NCBI GenBank assembly: GCA_025084515.1 | Contig: JAJAGP010000769.1 | Location: 186,001-250,000, forward strand | Direction: 5' to 3' | From: Ancistrus triradiatus | Taxonomy: Eukaryota; Chordata; Actinopteri; Siluriformes; Loricariidae | DNA: 64,000 nt | In this document: one piece after another, positions 34,701 to 46,900 of the stretch | Layout: the number at the start of each line of letters is the position of its first letter | Numbering within the stretch: position 1 is the first letter of the stretch | Made by a program: the position numbers and the translations under genes | Notes under the pieces: model-generated | The model's input: only the letters and a program-made list of their open reading frames with translations | What the model was told of the DNA's origin: nothing | Database searches by the model: none

Positions 34701-35779
34701 TCTGAGCTAATTGAAATGAGCAAGGAAAATGTCTATTTTACACATACTATGGTTTATTTGCCATTACCAAAAAATATGTGCATAGTTCATTTTTATGGTG
34801 CATATTTTCAGTCTTTTAATAACCTAGTTTTTTATTATATGATATTATTTTATATGATACAATTTCCATTTTGCTTCTTCTTCTCACTTCATGTTGCCTT
34901 TATGTCTTTACAGACAGCTTGAGGAACTAAAAAGAGAAAGCTTAGCTCTAAAATCTGTTAATATGGATATTACTTCTGTGTAACTATTACTTCACTGTAT
35001 GGAGATTCTGTGCTTGGTTGTTAGAGCCTGGGACGAGACAGTTCTATAAATAAAGTAAAACATCCAGTGTATTTATGGAGTTAATTCTTGAAATCGATTT
35101 TTCCAACCCGTGTTGCAATGACTAAGCATGGCCACTAGGCGAAGACATTGGTAATCACAGGGTACTGGTTACAGTCTTATGTGAAGTTAGCAATGCAAAG
35201 GAAAACCTAAATTTGCTTTGTGCAAAAGTTTGTGCACCTTTTCAGATGATCCACAAATGTTTTGTGGGTCAGACCGTCAGACCGTAATTGTTAAAATGAC
35301 AAAAATCAAATTATAGAATGTAGAGATACATCCCGTTGTGTTAACTTTTTGTCGTTTTAAATCAGAAATATTGCACCCACAGTATTACACAGGATTACTT
35401 AAAATAAATTTATCTGTGCAAAGCAGACACTGTATTAGATTTGATTTATACAGAAGTTAAAAACTTAACTTGGAGCACATTACAATGTTATATAACTTAA
35501 TACAGAGTAATAATGTAAAGCCTGAAGTACAACAGTTACTTCTGCATTTCAGAAATGAAACTGTGTTTGTAAAATGTAAAGTGTAAATTTATTCCTTTCA
35601 TATTTAATAGTCCTGAACAATATAGTACAAATTAAATGTACAGTTCACAGACAGAAAATAGAGAATGCATTTGTTATCATTTGATACTGATTCTGTGTGC
35701 TTGCCAAGATTCATCCCAGAAAATTAACCTGAAAACATCTCTTGCTTTTTCATAACTTAGGTGTTACTGAGGTGAAAAG

Positions 35780-38700
35780 TCATTCAGTCTTTAATACAGG
35801 AGAGATGATCAGTGGAGTTTTAACTCCATCGTTGCTACAAGGACTGAAGTACGGATAGAGTTTCTCAGTGAAAGACTGACCAGTGAAAGAGTAGATATGA
35901 GATCTGTTCTCTACATCATAAAAGGAGACCAGACCCCCCACATAATCCACAAACACCCCGACCTTCTGGGGCTTGTCTTTCAGAGAAAGGAGGACACAAG
36001 TATCAGCACAGGCTTTATAATCAATTCCATTCCTCAGAACTACAGCCCAGAATCCGTTCTCTGGATTCAGAACAATCTCCCCCTTCCTGTTTACAGACTC
36101 TCTGGCCACTCCTAAATCCCACTTAGTCTTTCTACTGACGTGCACTTCATAATAAATCTCCCAGATGAGAAACCCATGATTTCCAAGGATTATGGCATAA
36201 TAAGTGAATCTTTTTGGACTCTCGGGGAGATTCTGCTTTGTGTTTCCATATTTTACTTCTTTTCCATCTTTAGACAGGATGAGATAGGGATTAGCTGTTT
36301 CAGGATCCAGAGTTACATCCACTGAGAGAGAAACACACAGCATATGATATGAGAACAGTAATAAAATGAGTATAAACTAACTTAATGTAACAGTAATTAT
36401 AAAATATAAACAAGTTTATAGAAAACAGGTCATCCAGTGTCCTGTGATATGTGATTTCTTTGTAAAATGGATCTTTTGAAAATAGGCTTAAAATTTGATT
36501 TAGTTCAACTTAGGCGCAGCACGCCTGAGGCAGATGGAGAGGAGCGCGTTGGGGGTTCGGGGAATCCCTTAGGGGATTCCGGAAGCAAGCGAGGCATGTC
36601 ACGGTACTGCATGCTATGGGCAGAGTGACACGGACGCAAAAGCAAGAGATGAGGCTGATATCCGGCACTCCGTCTCTCGAAGGAGCAAAAATGGAAAAGC
36701 CTGATCGTCAATCGCTCTGGGGGGAGTACGCAGCCCAAATGAGGACTGAAGCAGTGAGGGAAAACGTCCTGGCCGTGCATTACTAGCGGCCTTTGAATCG
36801 CCAGCTACACCTCTTTCCCTAAGCAACCGAATAAGACCGCCTCAACAGCACGCATGAGCCGGGTGAGGGTTAGGGAAGGTTTTAGGATTCGACACCTGAT
36901 TTGGCTCGAATGAGCTCTTAAGTACTCGAGCCCACAGGTGTTGCTGATAACACAATCAGCGTTAAAAGAGCGCTGGCACATGCGCAGTCACCCCAAGCGT
37001 GTCCGGGCCGATAAGTGAGTCGACACTGCCCTCTAGCGTCGAGAGTGTGTCTCCTAATAATATCCGTATGTAATTAATGATTAAAAGCATAAATAAAGCA
37101 AAGGAACATAATACAACAATAATCAAAAAAGACACGAAATAAGTGAAAATAAAGTGACATTTTACAGCTATTGAGATGAACGATCTCTACATTTAAATAT
37201 GAGAGAAGAACAGAATCTGTGCTGTACCTGCATACTGCTGAATCCTCTTCAGTTCTGTGGAGACTGATTACAATAAAAGACGACATGCATTAGATTTTAA
37301 AGATCTGGTTTTCTTGTAATATTTAAATTAGATAAAGCTAAGAGAATAAATTAATACCATTTTAATAACTGAGGAAAAATTAATTCAGTCATAAATTTCA
37401 AATACTTTTTTTACCTGTTTCTTTCAACTTCTCATTCTGTATTTCACTGAGTTTCTCAATCAGAGTCTTCTGTAGCTGAGACAGAGCTGTTCCCACAGTC
37501 TGCACATTCAGATCAGTGTTGATCTCAATATCGGTCCACTTCTCGGTGGGTGGATTTTTGCACGCTGATGGATAAACCTACAGTAGATCAGGAGAAAGGA
37601 GAAATCTCTGAGCATGGAGACTGATGTTCTGTGATGTTCTGCATTTGGTTTCGAGCAGAGAGAGGAATGCTGACCTTTAGGAGGTTTAGATGATCATCAG
37701 TGTGTAGAAGCTGCTCCAGCTCAATGTCTCTCCTCTTTAGCTCAGCAATCTCCTGCTCCAACTCCTTGATGAGTTCTTCAGCCTGTCTCTCTGCTGCTTT
37801 CTGCTTCTCCTCCATCATCTCAAGCAGGTCAGCCTGACTCTTCTCAATAGAGCGAATCAGAGCAGTGAAGAGTTCAACGCTCTCTGCTTTGTTTTTCTCT
37901 GTGTTTTTCTAAAGCAATAAGTTTTTACTTTCATGAAATAACAGTGGAGGTATTTATAAAATCACTTGTGGTCAAAACAAGAACTAAAAGATTCACTAGA
38001 TGTAGAGTAAATCAGGTTTCACCCACTTTGCTGAGTTCTACTGAGTGTTTAATATCTTGGATCTTCTTCACTTTGTCTGTGATGCTGTGCTGAACCTTGG
38101 TCTGTGTCTTCACCAGATTAGTCTTTGAACATAAAGCAACATACAGATTTAGTTCATTGTTAGTTTAGCCCAAATATTGTTGGTGTTGGTATTATTCAGT
38201 ATCTCACCTTCTTCCCTCTGCTCTCCTCCTCTACAGGACCAATATCGTGATTCTTGTGATCTGCTTCAATGCAGAACTGACATACACACATCTGATCATC
38301 TCTGCAGAACATCTCCAGAGGTTTCTCGTGCTTCTGGCATATATAGTCCTCCAAGTTCTTTACAGGGTTTATTAGTGTGTGTTTCTTTAGTTTTTGAACA
38401 GTGTTATGAGGCTCGAGGTGAGACTCACAGAAAGTTACACCACAATCCAGACAGGATTTCATAGCTTTCTGCTTCACTTTAGTACAGGCATCACAAAGAA
38501 CCTCAGGTTTTTCAGTTTGGCTTTTCTTGTTGAAGTGATCTGCAACCTCTCTTAGCGTCGTATTAATCTTGAGTTCAGGTCTATTGCTGAATTTCTCTTT
38601 ACATAATGGGCATTGGCAGTGTTGACTCTTTTCCCAGCATTGTGTAAGGCAGGTCTTGCAAAAGTTGTGTCCACATGGAGTGGTGACGGGATCGGTGAAG

Positions 38701-38968
38701 ACATCCAGACAGATGGAGCACAGAAGCTGATCTTCAGACAGGATACTGCCGGCGCCACCAGTAACTGTTTCAGACATAAGTAGTGTCCACAACATATTAG
38801 TGACACAAGGAGAATCGTATACCAGCAGTCATACTGGTCATTATGGTGATGACCTCTGTATAATCACAATCTCCTGTTCATATATGAGCTCTGTAACTTA
38901 CACTCATGTGGTTCATCCATACTCCCTCTTCTGCCTGTTCTTGTTTGTTGTGGTGAAGATTCTGACAT
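35780..38968 (-). CDS. Bloodthirsty-related TRIM, copy 6 (complete, 7 exons)
   Basis: Exons are 38902-38968, 38208-38764, 38027-38122, 37675-37908, 37415-37577, 37228-37263 and 35780-36321, joining in frame to 564 residues. The leader is MSESSPQQTRTGRRGSMDE. The RING is CSICLDVFTDPVTTPCGH...CPLC, with B-boxes CDAC and ADHKNHD. The coiled coil includes LLEMMEEKQKAAERQAEEL. PRY-SPRY runs from VTLDPETANPYL through WDLGVARESVNRKGE and FVDYVGGLVSFYDV to PLIISPVLKTE. It is the closest paralogue of the pseudogene at 24635-26687 and shares its 5' flank. The intron before SPRY carries a GC-rich insertion. The RING cysteines and histidine and all splice sites are present, so a functional E3 ligase is likely. 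Confidence 0.87.
36485..37060. mobile_element. GC-rich insertion in the last intron of TRIM copy 6
   Basis: Base composition jumps from AT-rich to GC-rich at about 36505 and back at about 37055. The block ends with a short GC-rich tract (CACTGCCCTCTAGCGTCGAGAG) resembling TGGTGCCCTCTATCGTCCACC at 29610, so it may belong to the same LTR-type family. It contains a palindrome at 36561-36580. No long reading frame is convincing. Confidence 0.45.
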
Positions 38969-39523
38969 TTCCTTACAAGTTTTAACCCTTTCAGTAAAAA
39001 ATCACACGGTTCAGGTAATATACTGTACAGAATGAAGTTTGGACAGAAACTGACCAAGTTTGATGTTTGAGCATAAACTATTGTATAACAAGTAGTCGTT
39101 TAGTGTTTATGAGACACTTTGTGTAACAAATAATAAGCAAGTTTTAGTAATAGTAAGGTATTATGATCTTACTCAGTATTCGTACCTAAAGCAGACGACG
39201 GCAAAACGTCTGATTTTTGACATATTCTTTATTAAAATACATACCTTTAGTCTTTGTAGAGTGGGATCTTCCTGCGTTTTTATTCTGCTCACAACCGAAG
39301 GCTATTCCGTCGGTGAATTCTGCATTAATTGCAAAGAGAAAAGTTCTTGCTGTATTTGAGTTTTCTGGTTTCAATTCAGTTTCACTTTCGTTGCAACTAC
39401 AGGGCAGGGTTCTAGTAACGCACAGCGCATATTTCTCGAAAGTTAATAAATAGAAATACTGTATATGAAATACAAGATCAAATTAAAATTTAAATGCAGC
39501 TTGAAATAACAGTCTTATGCAAC
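38969..39523. repeat. 5' flank of TRIM copy 6, shared with the TRIM pseudogene (26688-27226)
   Basis: AAACTATTGT..AACAAGTAGT, GTTTATGAGACACTTTGTGTAAC, TAAAGCAGACG.CGGCAAAACGTCTGA and TTTCACTTTCGTTGCAACTACAGGGCAGG occur in both flanks in order. It probably holds the promoter, but I see no certain TATA box. Confidence 0.65.
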
Positions 39524-39690
39524 AGTTCAGGCACCCTGGTCTAGTCACATAATGTAGGCTACTGATTTTATAGCTAGGCTATGTCAACCTATGGAGGGAA
39601 CAAATAAGGATACTTCTGCACATTTTATTGAACCGTAAACATTCACTGAAGATCTGAGACCTTGCAAATAAAACTGTACAATTGTGTTGT
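39524..39690 (-). repeat. Shared flank with decayed Tc1 end (matches 31009-31145)
   Basis: CAGGCACCCTGG..TAGTCACATA, TATAGCTAGGCTATGT and the Tc1-like TACTTCTGCACATTTTATTG match the sequence resuming after the 27227-31009 insertion. This gives the uninterrupted version of the insertion site. From 39840 to about 40780 I see only single-copy AT-rich sequence, with GCTAAAGCTAAAGCTAAGGCTAA near 39911 and a short (ACAT)n at 40272-40295. Confidence 0.65.
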
Positions 39691-40786
39691 ACAATATTCC
39701 ATAATCCAATGAATGAAATGAAATTTGCAGAAATGTGATAGCTCTCGTCATTTGGAAAATACAAAGACATGATATTAACCCGGTGCCCAAGCTTGTAATA
39801 TTCTCCATGTTGAGGAATACTAAAATATAAATTTTAAGTGGTAGACACTTAGTGTACTACATAGGGAATAGGGGTTGACTTGGGACACGAATGAAGCTCG
39901 GAACAACGGAGGGGCTAAAGCTAAAGCTAAGGCTAATCATCATTTGGTCCTTTAATCCACCCGATTGTCTTGGTTTTCTTATGCGTCCTTCTGTTCTTTG
40001 TAAGTACACATTTTGTATCGTTAAATAACGGCAATATTAAACTAAACAAACGACAAATCAGTGTAATTCCATAATGCGTTGATGATGAGTTATTAGTGCT
40101 GTGAAATCATATGCCTTTATTAGGATATAGCTGGCGTTAGCTCTCTTGCTAGCGGTGCTCCGGCAGTTCTTTTGTGTTTATGAAATGTTTGGTCACTTTT
40201 ACGGCAAATGTCTGTTATGAATGTTTAATTAAACGATCGTAGGTATTTCACACCGATAACTTCGATTATACATACATACATACATACATAAATAGAGTAA
40301 ACGGTTATGTTTGTATGTATTTGAGCCTAATAAATATAAACATGCTTCTGTGTAGCTTCAATTCTGCATAGCATCATCTGTTATTGTTCTGGGTTTAATA
40401 GATTGTATATTTGTGTAAAAGTGCGTTATATTTCTTTTTCAATGATTTGCAATTATATACCATGTGTAACATTAATTCTACATCACATGATTTATGCAAA
40501 CTCGTTGTATCTTTGTTTTTTTTATTATTTTAAATTATTATTAAGAATTAATTTAAGGTTTGCCTTGTGATTGCGTGCAATGCCATGCAAAGTAATCAAG
40601 TCACACTGCAGATTTGACTGGTTTCCTGTCCTAAAATCAGATTTATGCATTTTAACAAACCCAGCATGTTTGTGAGTTTTAGTGTCCGAAAAAGCAAATC
40701 TGTTCATTTATTAAATCCAGGAGGCACTTTGGAGGAAGCATCCTTCTAAACTGAATAGATGATTGTGTTACTGTTTCTGTCTGCAG

Positions 40787-40860
40787 ATGCCAAGTAGAGC
40801 CCGTGGTGAATGGTGAGGATATAATGCAGAGTTCTCGACATTTCTTTACATGCACTGAAA
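40787..40860 (+). other. Candidate 5' UTR exon of the ptp4a2-like gene, with a 9-codon upstream ORF
   Basis: A good acceptor (TTTCTGTCTGCAG) precedes 40787 and a GTAAGT donor follows at 40861. The exon opens with ATG at its first base and reads nine codons (MPSRARGEW) to TGA at 40814-40816. A second AG acceptor at 41000-41001 may begin another untranslated exon, whose end I cannot place. PRL phosphatase mRNAs are reported to carry a conserved, magnesium-responsive upstream ORF. Whether this is that element is inference from position only. Confidence 0.35.
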
Positions 40861-41453
40861 GTAAGTCATTAGATGCTCGAGCGCCCCTCAGTCAGTCTGC
40901 CTGTGTTTATATTACAAAGCATTGAATCGTTTCTCCTGCTGGTTTTAGAGCTGTGACACCAAACGCACGTCCAGTTTTATTGATTGTTTTTCCCGTTGCA
41001 GGCTGCACCTTTATGGCGTTTGTGAGTGTGAGTGGAGACTTCTGCCAGGCTCAGCACCTGGTCATCGTGGACAAGTGAAGAGTCAGCGCACCACATGAGC
41101 GGCTGCGCCACACTCTTACTGCCCTGCATTCTGAGCTTTGGGTTCGAGGCTGTTTCTGCCCAAAGTTTAAGCGTATGAGTCGGTCTGAGCCAACTGAGGC
41201 GCCGGTGTTTTTTCCCTGAAAAGCGCCAAATTGATGCTTCCCTTTTCTCCTGAATGGGTTAAATAGAAATTTGAAAAACAAAAAACAAAATCCAAGTGAT
41301 AATCCTGTTTTGTTTTGTTTTTTTTAAATAGTGGTGTACTCTTATCTTTTTTGTGTTTTTTTTATTTTTTTTATTCCGGTTTAATAGAGGCCCAAAAAGT
41401 TTTTACGATTTTTTTATTATCAAATTAAATCAAACGTCCTCCAGCGTGCCACG

Positions 41454-43089
41454 ATGAATCGTCCCGCTCCGGTTGAAATCACTTACGAGTGTATGAGGTT
41501 TTTGATCACCCACAATCCCACCAATTCACAGCTCACCAAGTTTACTGAGGTAAGACCGAGCCAGACGGAGAGTTCAACTAAAAATCCTGGGGAGGGTAAC
41601 GTTTACTCATGGTCTTCGGTATCCTTTCAGGAGCTGAAGGCTTTTGGTGTGCAGACCCTGGTTAGAGTTTGTGAAGCCACCTATGATAAAGCGCCGGTGG
41701 AAAAGGAAGGCATTGACGTTTTGGTAAACGGTTATCTTCATAGTGACTTCATAATAACCCTCTTTAAATGGTTTAAAATATTTTAAATATTTAATCTGTC
41801 ATTTAAAATTTGAGAAATCTAACCTATGGAGATCCTGACTCCAGGATGATTTTGTTAAAAGCTTCATTTTCTGCACTGTGCTGATTTAGGTGTTTGTTTT
41901 GGATCTTTTTTAAAATTTAAGTCAGTTTCAGCCAGATTTTTTCCTTCTCTCCTGTTTCTTGTCCTCTTCCATTCAATTGAACAGTATTTTTTTGAAAGGG
42001 GATTTTTAATTTACTGGTTGTGGGGATGTTACATGCCTGACTTACTCATTAATGATGATTATTACTGCTCTGATTTCCCAAAATGTTTGTAGTAACCTTA
42101 TACTTAAGGATGTTTTAGAATTTATGGGCGTTTCCCCGAAACCCTTTGTAACTAATTTCTAACGTGACTAAACTCATTCGTAGGTTTAAGAGTATTTGGA
42201 CCCTTTCGTAACTCACTGGTTTTACCTCAAACACGAGAGAAGCTGCTAATTTTAAATTTTAGCTAAAAGTTAAAATTTGCTTGTAATATTTTTAATTAAG
42301 GCTTTTGGGAAACACTCACTACGTTATTTTGAAAGTTGTTCGCGTTATCAGGAAATTGCAGCCCTGTCGTTTAACTTCTACCTATATAAGAGTACATTTG
42401 TGGACCTGTAGACCTTTTTGTAGCCGTTTCCACATTTGTGAAGGTCAGCACACGTGTTGATCGTGTTTTTAATGAAGTCGTTTATTTCGGATCACGCATC
42501 TGCTACGATTTATGGAAGTATCTGAACAGAGCTGATCTCGAGTATGTGAGACTTAAAGTTGTACCTCTTCCTCAAGGACTGGGCCTTTTGACGATGTTTG
42601 TTCACCCCCGGACCAATCGTGGATGACTGGTTGAACCTGCTGAAGTGCAAATTTAAAGACGAGCCGGGCTGCTGCATCGCAGTGCACTGTGTCGCAGGAC
42701 TGGGGCGGTGAGTCCGTTTTGTTATGAGGAGCTGTCATGTTCTTACGTCTTTTATTTAAGTAACTATTTAAAACGTCACACTCTGCAGAGCTCCGGTCCT
42801 GGTGGCCCTCGCTTTAATCGAGTGTGGGATGATGTACGAAGATGCTGTCGAGTTTATTCGGAAGTAAGTTCTAACATATTAGAGCTAAAATATAAAACTT
42901 AGCACTGCTGGGAGTAAATCAATGAAAATAAATCTAAACACGTAAGGATAAATGCTGGCTCCTGTCCTTGATTTCAGAAAGCGCCGTGGAGCCTTCAACG
43001 CCAAGCAGCGCTCTACCTGGAAAAATACAAACCCAAGAATGCGTCTGCGCTTCAAGGACGCCAACGGCCAAAACTGCTGCGTCCAGTAG
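41454..43089 (+). CDS. ptp4a2: Protein tyrosine phosphatase type IVA (PRL-2-like), 5 coding exons, with indels in two exons
   Basis: Exons are 41454-41549, 41631-41723, 42577-42707, 42789-42863 and 42978-43089. The protein starts MNRPAPVEITYECMRFLITH and has the PRL signature P-loop HCVAGLGRAP across exons 3 and 4 (nucleophilic Cys and Arg present). It ends NCCVQ, a CAAX prenylation box that targets the enzyme to membranes. KAPVEKEGI, IECGM and CCVQ favour PTP4A2 over PTP4A1 or PTP4A3. Every exon has the family's exact length and good splice sites. Exon 3, however, begins GACTGGGCCTTTTGACGATG: an extra G disrupts the expected WPFDD (general-acid loop) and gives an in-frame TGA, while a missing base 26 nt later restores frame. 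Exon 5 likewise has a lost base after AAGCAGC and a gained A in AAGAATG. It is either a recent pseudogene or a gene with sequence errors. Family role: PRL phosphatase and CNNM magnesium-transport partner. Confidence 0.85.
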
Positions 43090-43504
43090 GAACCGGAGGA
43101 GAAGGAGCGATCGTTCCAGCTGAAATCTCTGCTGTTATTTTTTGACTCGTGTAAGGATTGTGCCAAGCACACACCAGATTTTCCATCGTACCAGCATTTC
43201 CGGGCGAGGTTGGGCGGGTTTTTAGGTATACGTTTTGTGTAGACTGATGTATAATAGAGCACAATCCGAGTGCGTTCTGTCCTCATAACATCAGCTGAGT
43301 GAGCAGGTAGGGATAAGAACAGATCGAACCCTCAGAGAGACAGAGATGCGTTTCGGGTTTCATCGGTACAGCTGTGGTTCAGAATAGTGCAAGCTTTTTG
43401 TGGTTTCATGAGCACAGGACAAAATATCCAGCCTTCTGTCAAAACAACGAATCATTTTCTGGGTTATCTGAGTCTCTTGCTGCTCAATGGTGACATCAAA
43501 CTGA

Positions 43505-43510
43505 AATAAA
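43505..43510 (+). terminator. AATAAA polyadenylation signal of the ptp4a2-like gene
   Basis: AATAAA, followed by an A-run and GGTGTACGTG, lies 416 bases after the stop. This implies a 3' UTR of about 430 bases. The next gene's first coding exon follows at 43942. Confidence 0.55.
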
Positions 43511-43941
43511 AAAAGGTGTACGTGATTAAATTCTGCTGTGTTTTATTTCTGGTCTGTGTGTGTTTGTTACATAATGCTTGTTTGCCTCACCATAACCTAG
43601 AACCGGTCCTGTCAGGTTTTTTGGGGTCCCTAACAGTGTGAAACAGTTTAGTGAAAAGCATAAAAATAAAAAGCAGATCAAAAGCATCTCCATTAAAGTG
43701 CGAAAAGCCTTTAGCGATGAGAAAGAAACCATGCGAGGACCAAAATCCAACAAGCGTACCTATTTCTCTTGGTAATTGCTGGTGTTGCCCACCAGGCGGC
43801 GCAATTTATGCACACGGACGTGTGTAAGGGCGCTGATCAGCTGTGGCTCTGAAACGCTTGATTTGAGGACGAACGCATGAGCAGCAATGAAAGGAGCAGC
43901 GTGGAGGAGAAGCTCGTCATCATCATCATCACCCTGCTGAT

Positions 43942-46900
43942 ATGAAACCGGTGAGTCCATCAGAACTCAGAGCTCGGTTCCGTGGTTCAGAAGCTTTGAG
44001 ATTTTAGTATTAATAGGCCTATTAAATTCTTAGTGTGCAGTTTTTGGTTAGTAAAAGTCTGTTGGTTTTATACGCTGTTAAATCTTATGATTAAAGACGT
44101 TTAATCAGGGATGGTTCTAATAAAGCGTTCGTGATTTATTTGTAATTATTTGCCGGCTTGGTTTATGTTACTGAAGCTTTAAAAAGTCTGTTCCTCACTT
44201 TAATTTTAATATTTTGATATTCAAAACGAAGCCCAGCATAACACGAGTCGGTTGTAGGTTATAACAGCATTTATGTAGGTATTTTTAAAAATAAGAATAT
44301 AAACAGTGGATATTTCCCATTTCGCCCTTATGATCGGTGTTCATTAGTTCTTTATTTGGTTATTTTTCCCTTTCTTTGTCGAGCTTATATACACGTTAGT
44401 TAAATTTTTTACTTCAGTATTTCTTGTTATGCTTCATGATTTTACTGTTTAGAATTAGCAAATCTTTGTGCTTTGCATTTCCAAGCAGTGTGTCTGGTAT
44501 TAAAGTTTTATGACTTTTTTGGAGAACATCAAGTGGTGAGTGATGTAATCCAAAACCCTGGTCCCTGCTTGGTGTCACTTGCAGTCATGATTGCCTGTCT
44601 GAGAGGAGGGGAGACTGGTCAGGGGATTGCCCCCTGGTGCTGCAACAGGGACCCCTGCCTAGCATGGAGCTGAACTGGTGAATGCCTGCAGGAAGGTTTA
44701 AAAACCTTCTTTTTTACAAGAAGTGAAAATTCCATGGTCTAATTATACCTTTTGGTCTCGGAATGGAAAGAGATTGTAGGGTGACTATAGATGTGAAATC
44801 CAGGTCATTTTTATAAAAATATCTTTATAAAACAGTATCGTTATGAAAAATCTCTGCTGCATGTTTTTGATGAATGTGGAATTTGACCTGCGGTGCAGAG
44901 ACCGGGCTCTTTATCTCCAAGGGACTTTCTGTCTCTATGTTTGCTATTGTGGGCATGTTTTGTGTAGCTGTTGTTGTTGTTGCTTCCTGGGCTGCAGGAG
45001 GAAAATTTTTTTTTCGGGTGTGGGTTGGCTCTTGAGCCATGTTTTGTTCTAAATTCTTTTACTACTATGCTTTTAATCCTCTGATGAATCCTTAAAAATA
45101 GTTGTTAAATCGATTTCTCCATTACTGAGATGGGTGTTTTAGGATATTTTGTCCATCAGGGCATTAAGGTGAGCATGCGCTCCATGGCTGAAAGTAATTG
45201 AACAGTCTTGAGATTCGGCTTTGCGTTAGACCACACCATAGTCCAAAGCTTTTACTGCTCAATCATGGACAGATGATGTACACTACACACTTGTCGGTCC
45301 TGTTTTGTTTGCGATTCTGTGTGTGTGTGTGAGTTTTGTTACCTGTATCTAGCGCGACTCACAACAGACACAACATTACATGATGCAGTTCAAGCAATGT
45401 AGGGTTTTTATGTTGCTCAAGAGTCCAACAGTGGCAGAACGCCAACGTGTGGATTCGAATCCCTGACTTTCAGATTAATAGTCGTGTACCTGAGTTGCTT
45501 GCGTTTTGCAATGTTGTGCATTTGCAAATGAAAAAAGCCAAAAGAACTGGAGATTGTACTGAACTTTAAAACTTGTGCATCCTTGTACACGCCTACTATA
45601 TAGTATACACAACAGGAAGGGAAAGAATGAAGACTGTGCTATGACAGAACCGGTCCACCTGTGTCTTGATATTCCTGCTGACCTGGTTTGTCATCCTGAA
45701 GGGCACAAAACAGGATGACATCATTTTATATGTTGAATAATAGTCATTTTCAAAAAGCCAGGCTGGGTCTGACTGTGTTTAAGGGAGGAAAGACTGGACA
45801 GGGGACCATCTCCCAGCCATGCAACAGCAATCCAATCCTACGATAGACTTGCATCCCATACGTGCTTACACCTGCACCTGTGGTTCCGGGAAAAGGAAAA
45901 TAATGCATTTGCCAGGAGTTGGTTGCCAGAGCCTCCACTAATCATATTTACTTCTCAGAAATTACATGAGACAGACGTGGAGTCAAGAAAGTGAATCTAA
46001 TTTGCATTACACTCTGTAACTCTGTATATAGCACAACCAACAACATCTGTCTTGCTTTTGCAAAAAAAAACAAAAAACATAGCACTTTGGTAGTGCATTA
46101 TAGAGATGTGACCCTTTCGGTTTAGTGACGGTTAAAATGATTCAGTTTCGCAGGTCACGTCAGGTGGTGCAACTATAACAACTATATTTATAATAAATTT
46201 AATTAAATGACTCGTATGCTGTTAGCACAAGATGTTTTCATCTAAGCTTTACTTCTGCACCCCGAACTGCCTCTGATTCCCCCTTTTTCCAGGAGAAAGC
46301 AAGTGTCAGTAGCTTTAAGAGTCCAGAAGAGTTACCACTGTTCTTCACTCTTAAACGCTGCATTAAATAAAGGATCATGCATGTTTCCACGGAGTTGCCT
46401 GTTCCTATGGGCACCCTCTAAAAAGATCAACCAGGAGACACAGGAGCATAAATCAGGAGACTAGGCACAGAGTCCCAGAGCAAACATTACAGTATTGGGT
46501 GAAGCTGTGTGGAAACAGAAGCAGACCTTTATTAAATGTTTATTAAAGCGTTGCATTTTTTTTCACTCACAAACAAATAAGCTACTGGGAGTACTACATG
46601 TGATAGGGGACACTTCACGGAATTGTTTGGTTCCTTTTATTAATTGAAGTAGCTTTCATTAAAATTGTTCAATACTCTCAAACTGGCATCACGTGGCACT
46701 GGTCTGATGGCTGAAGGCAGACTGGGGATCAATAGATTTCTTATTTAGTAAAGAAGCCCAGATACATTGGTCAGCTCTGAGCCGAGCTCTCAGTTTGGAC
46801 AACAAATGTGATGCAGGAACAGAACATGCTGCATTTAAATAGGACCTATAAATATGAGCAGCTTTTATAGCGTGTCTGCCAGCACCTAACCTGATTACCT

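Noticed and set aside
43526..43960. Minus-strand short frames between ptp4a2 and ppp1r13b
   Set aside because: No family resemblance; the interval is explained by the 3' UTR of one gene and the promoter and first exon of the next.
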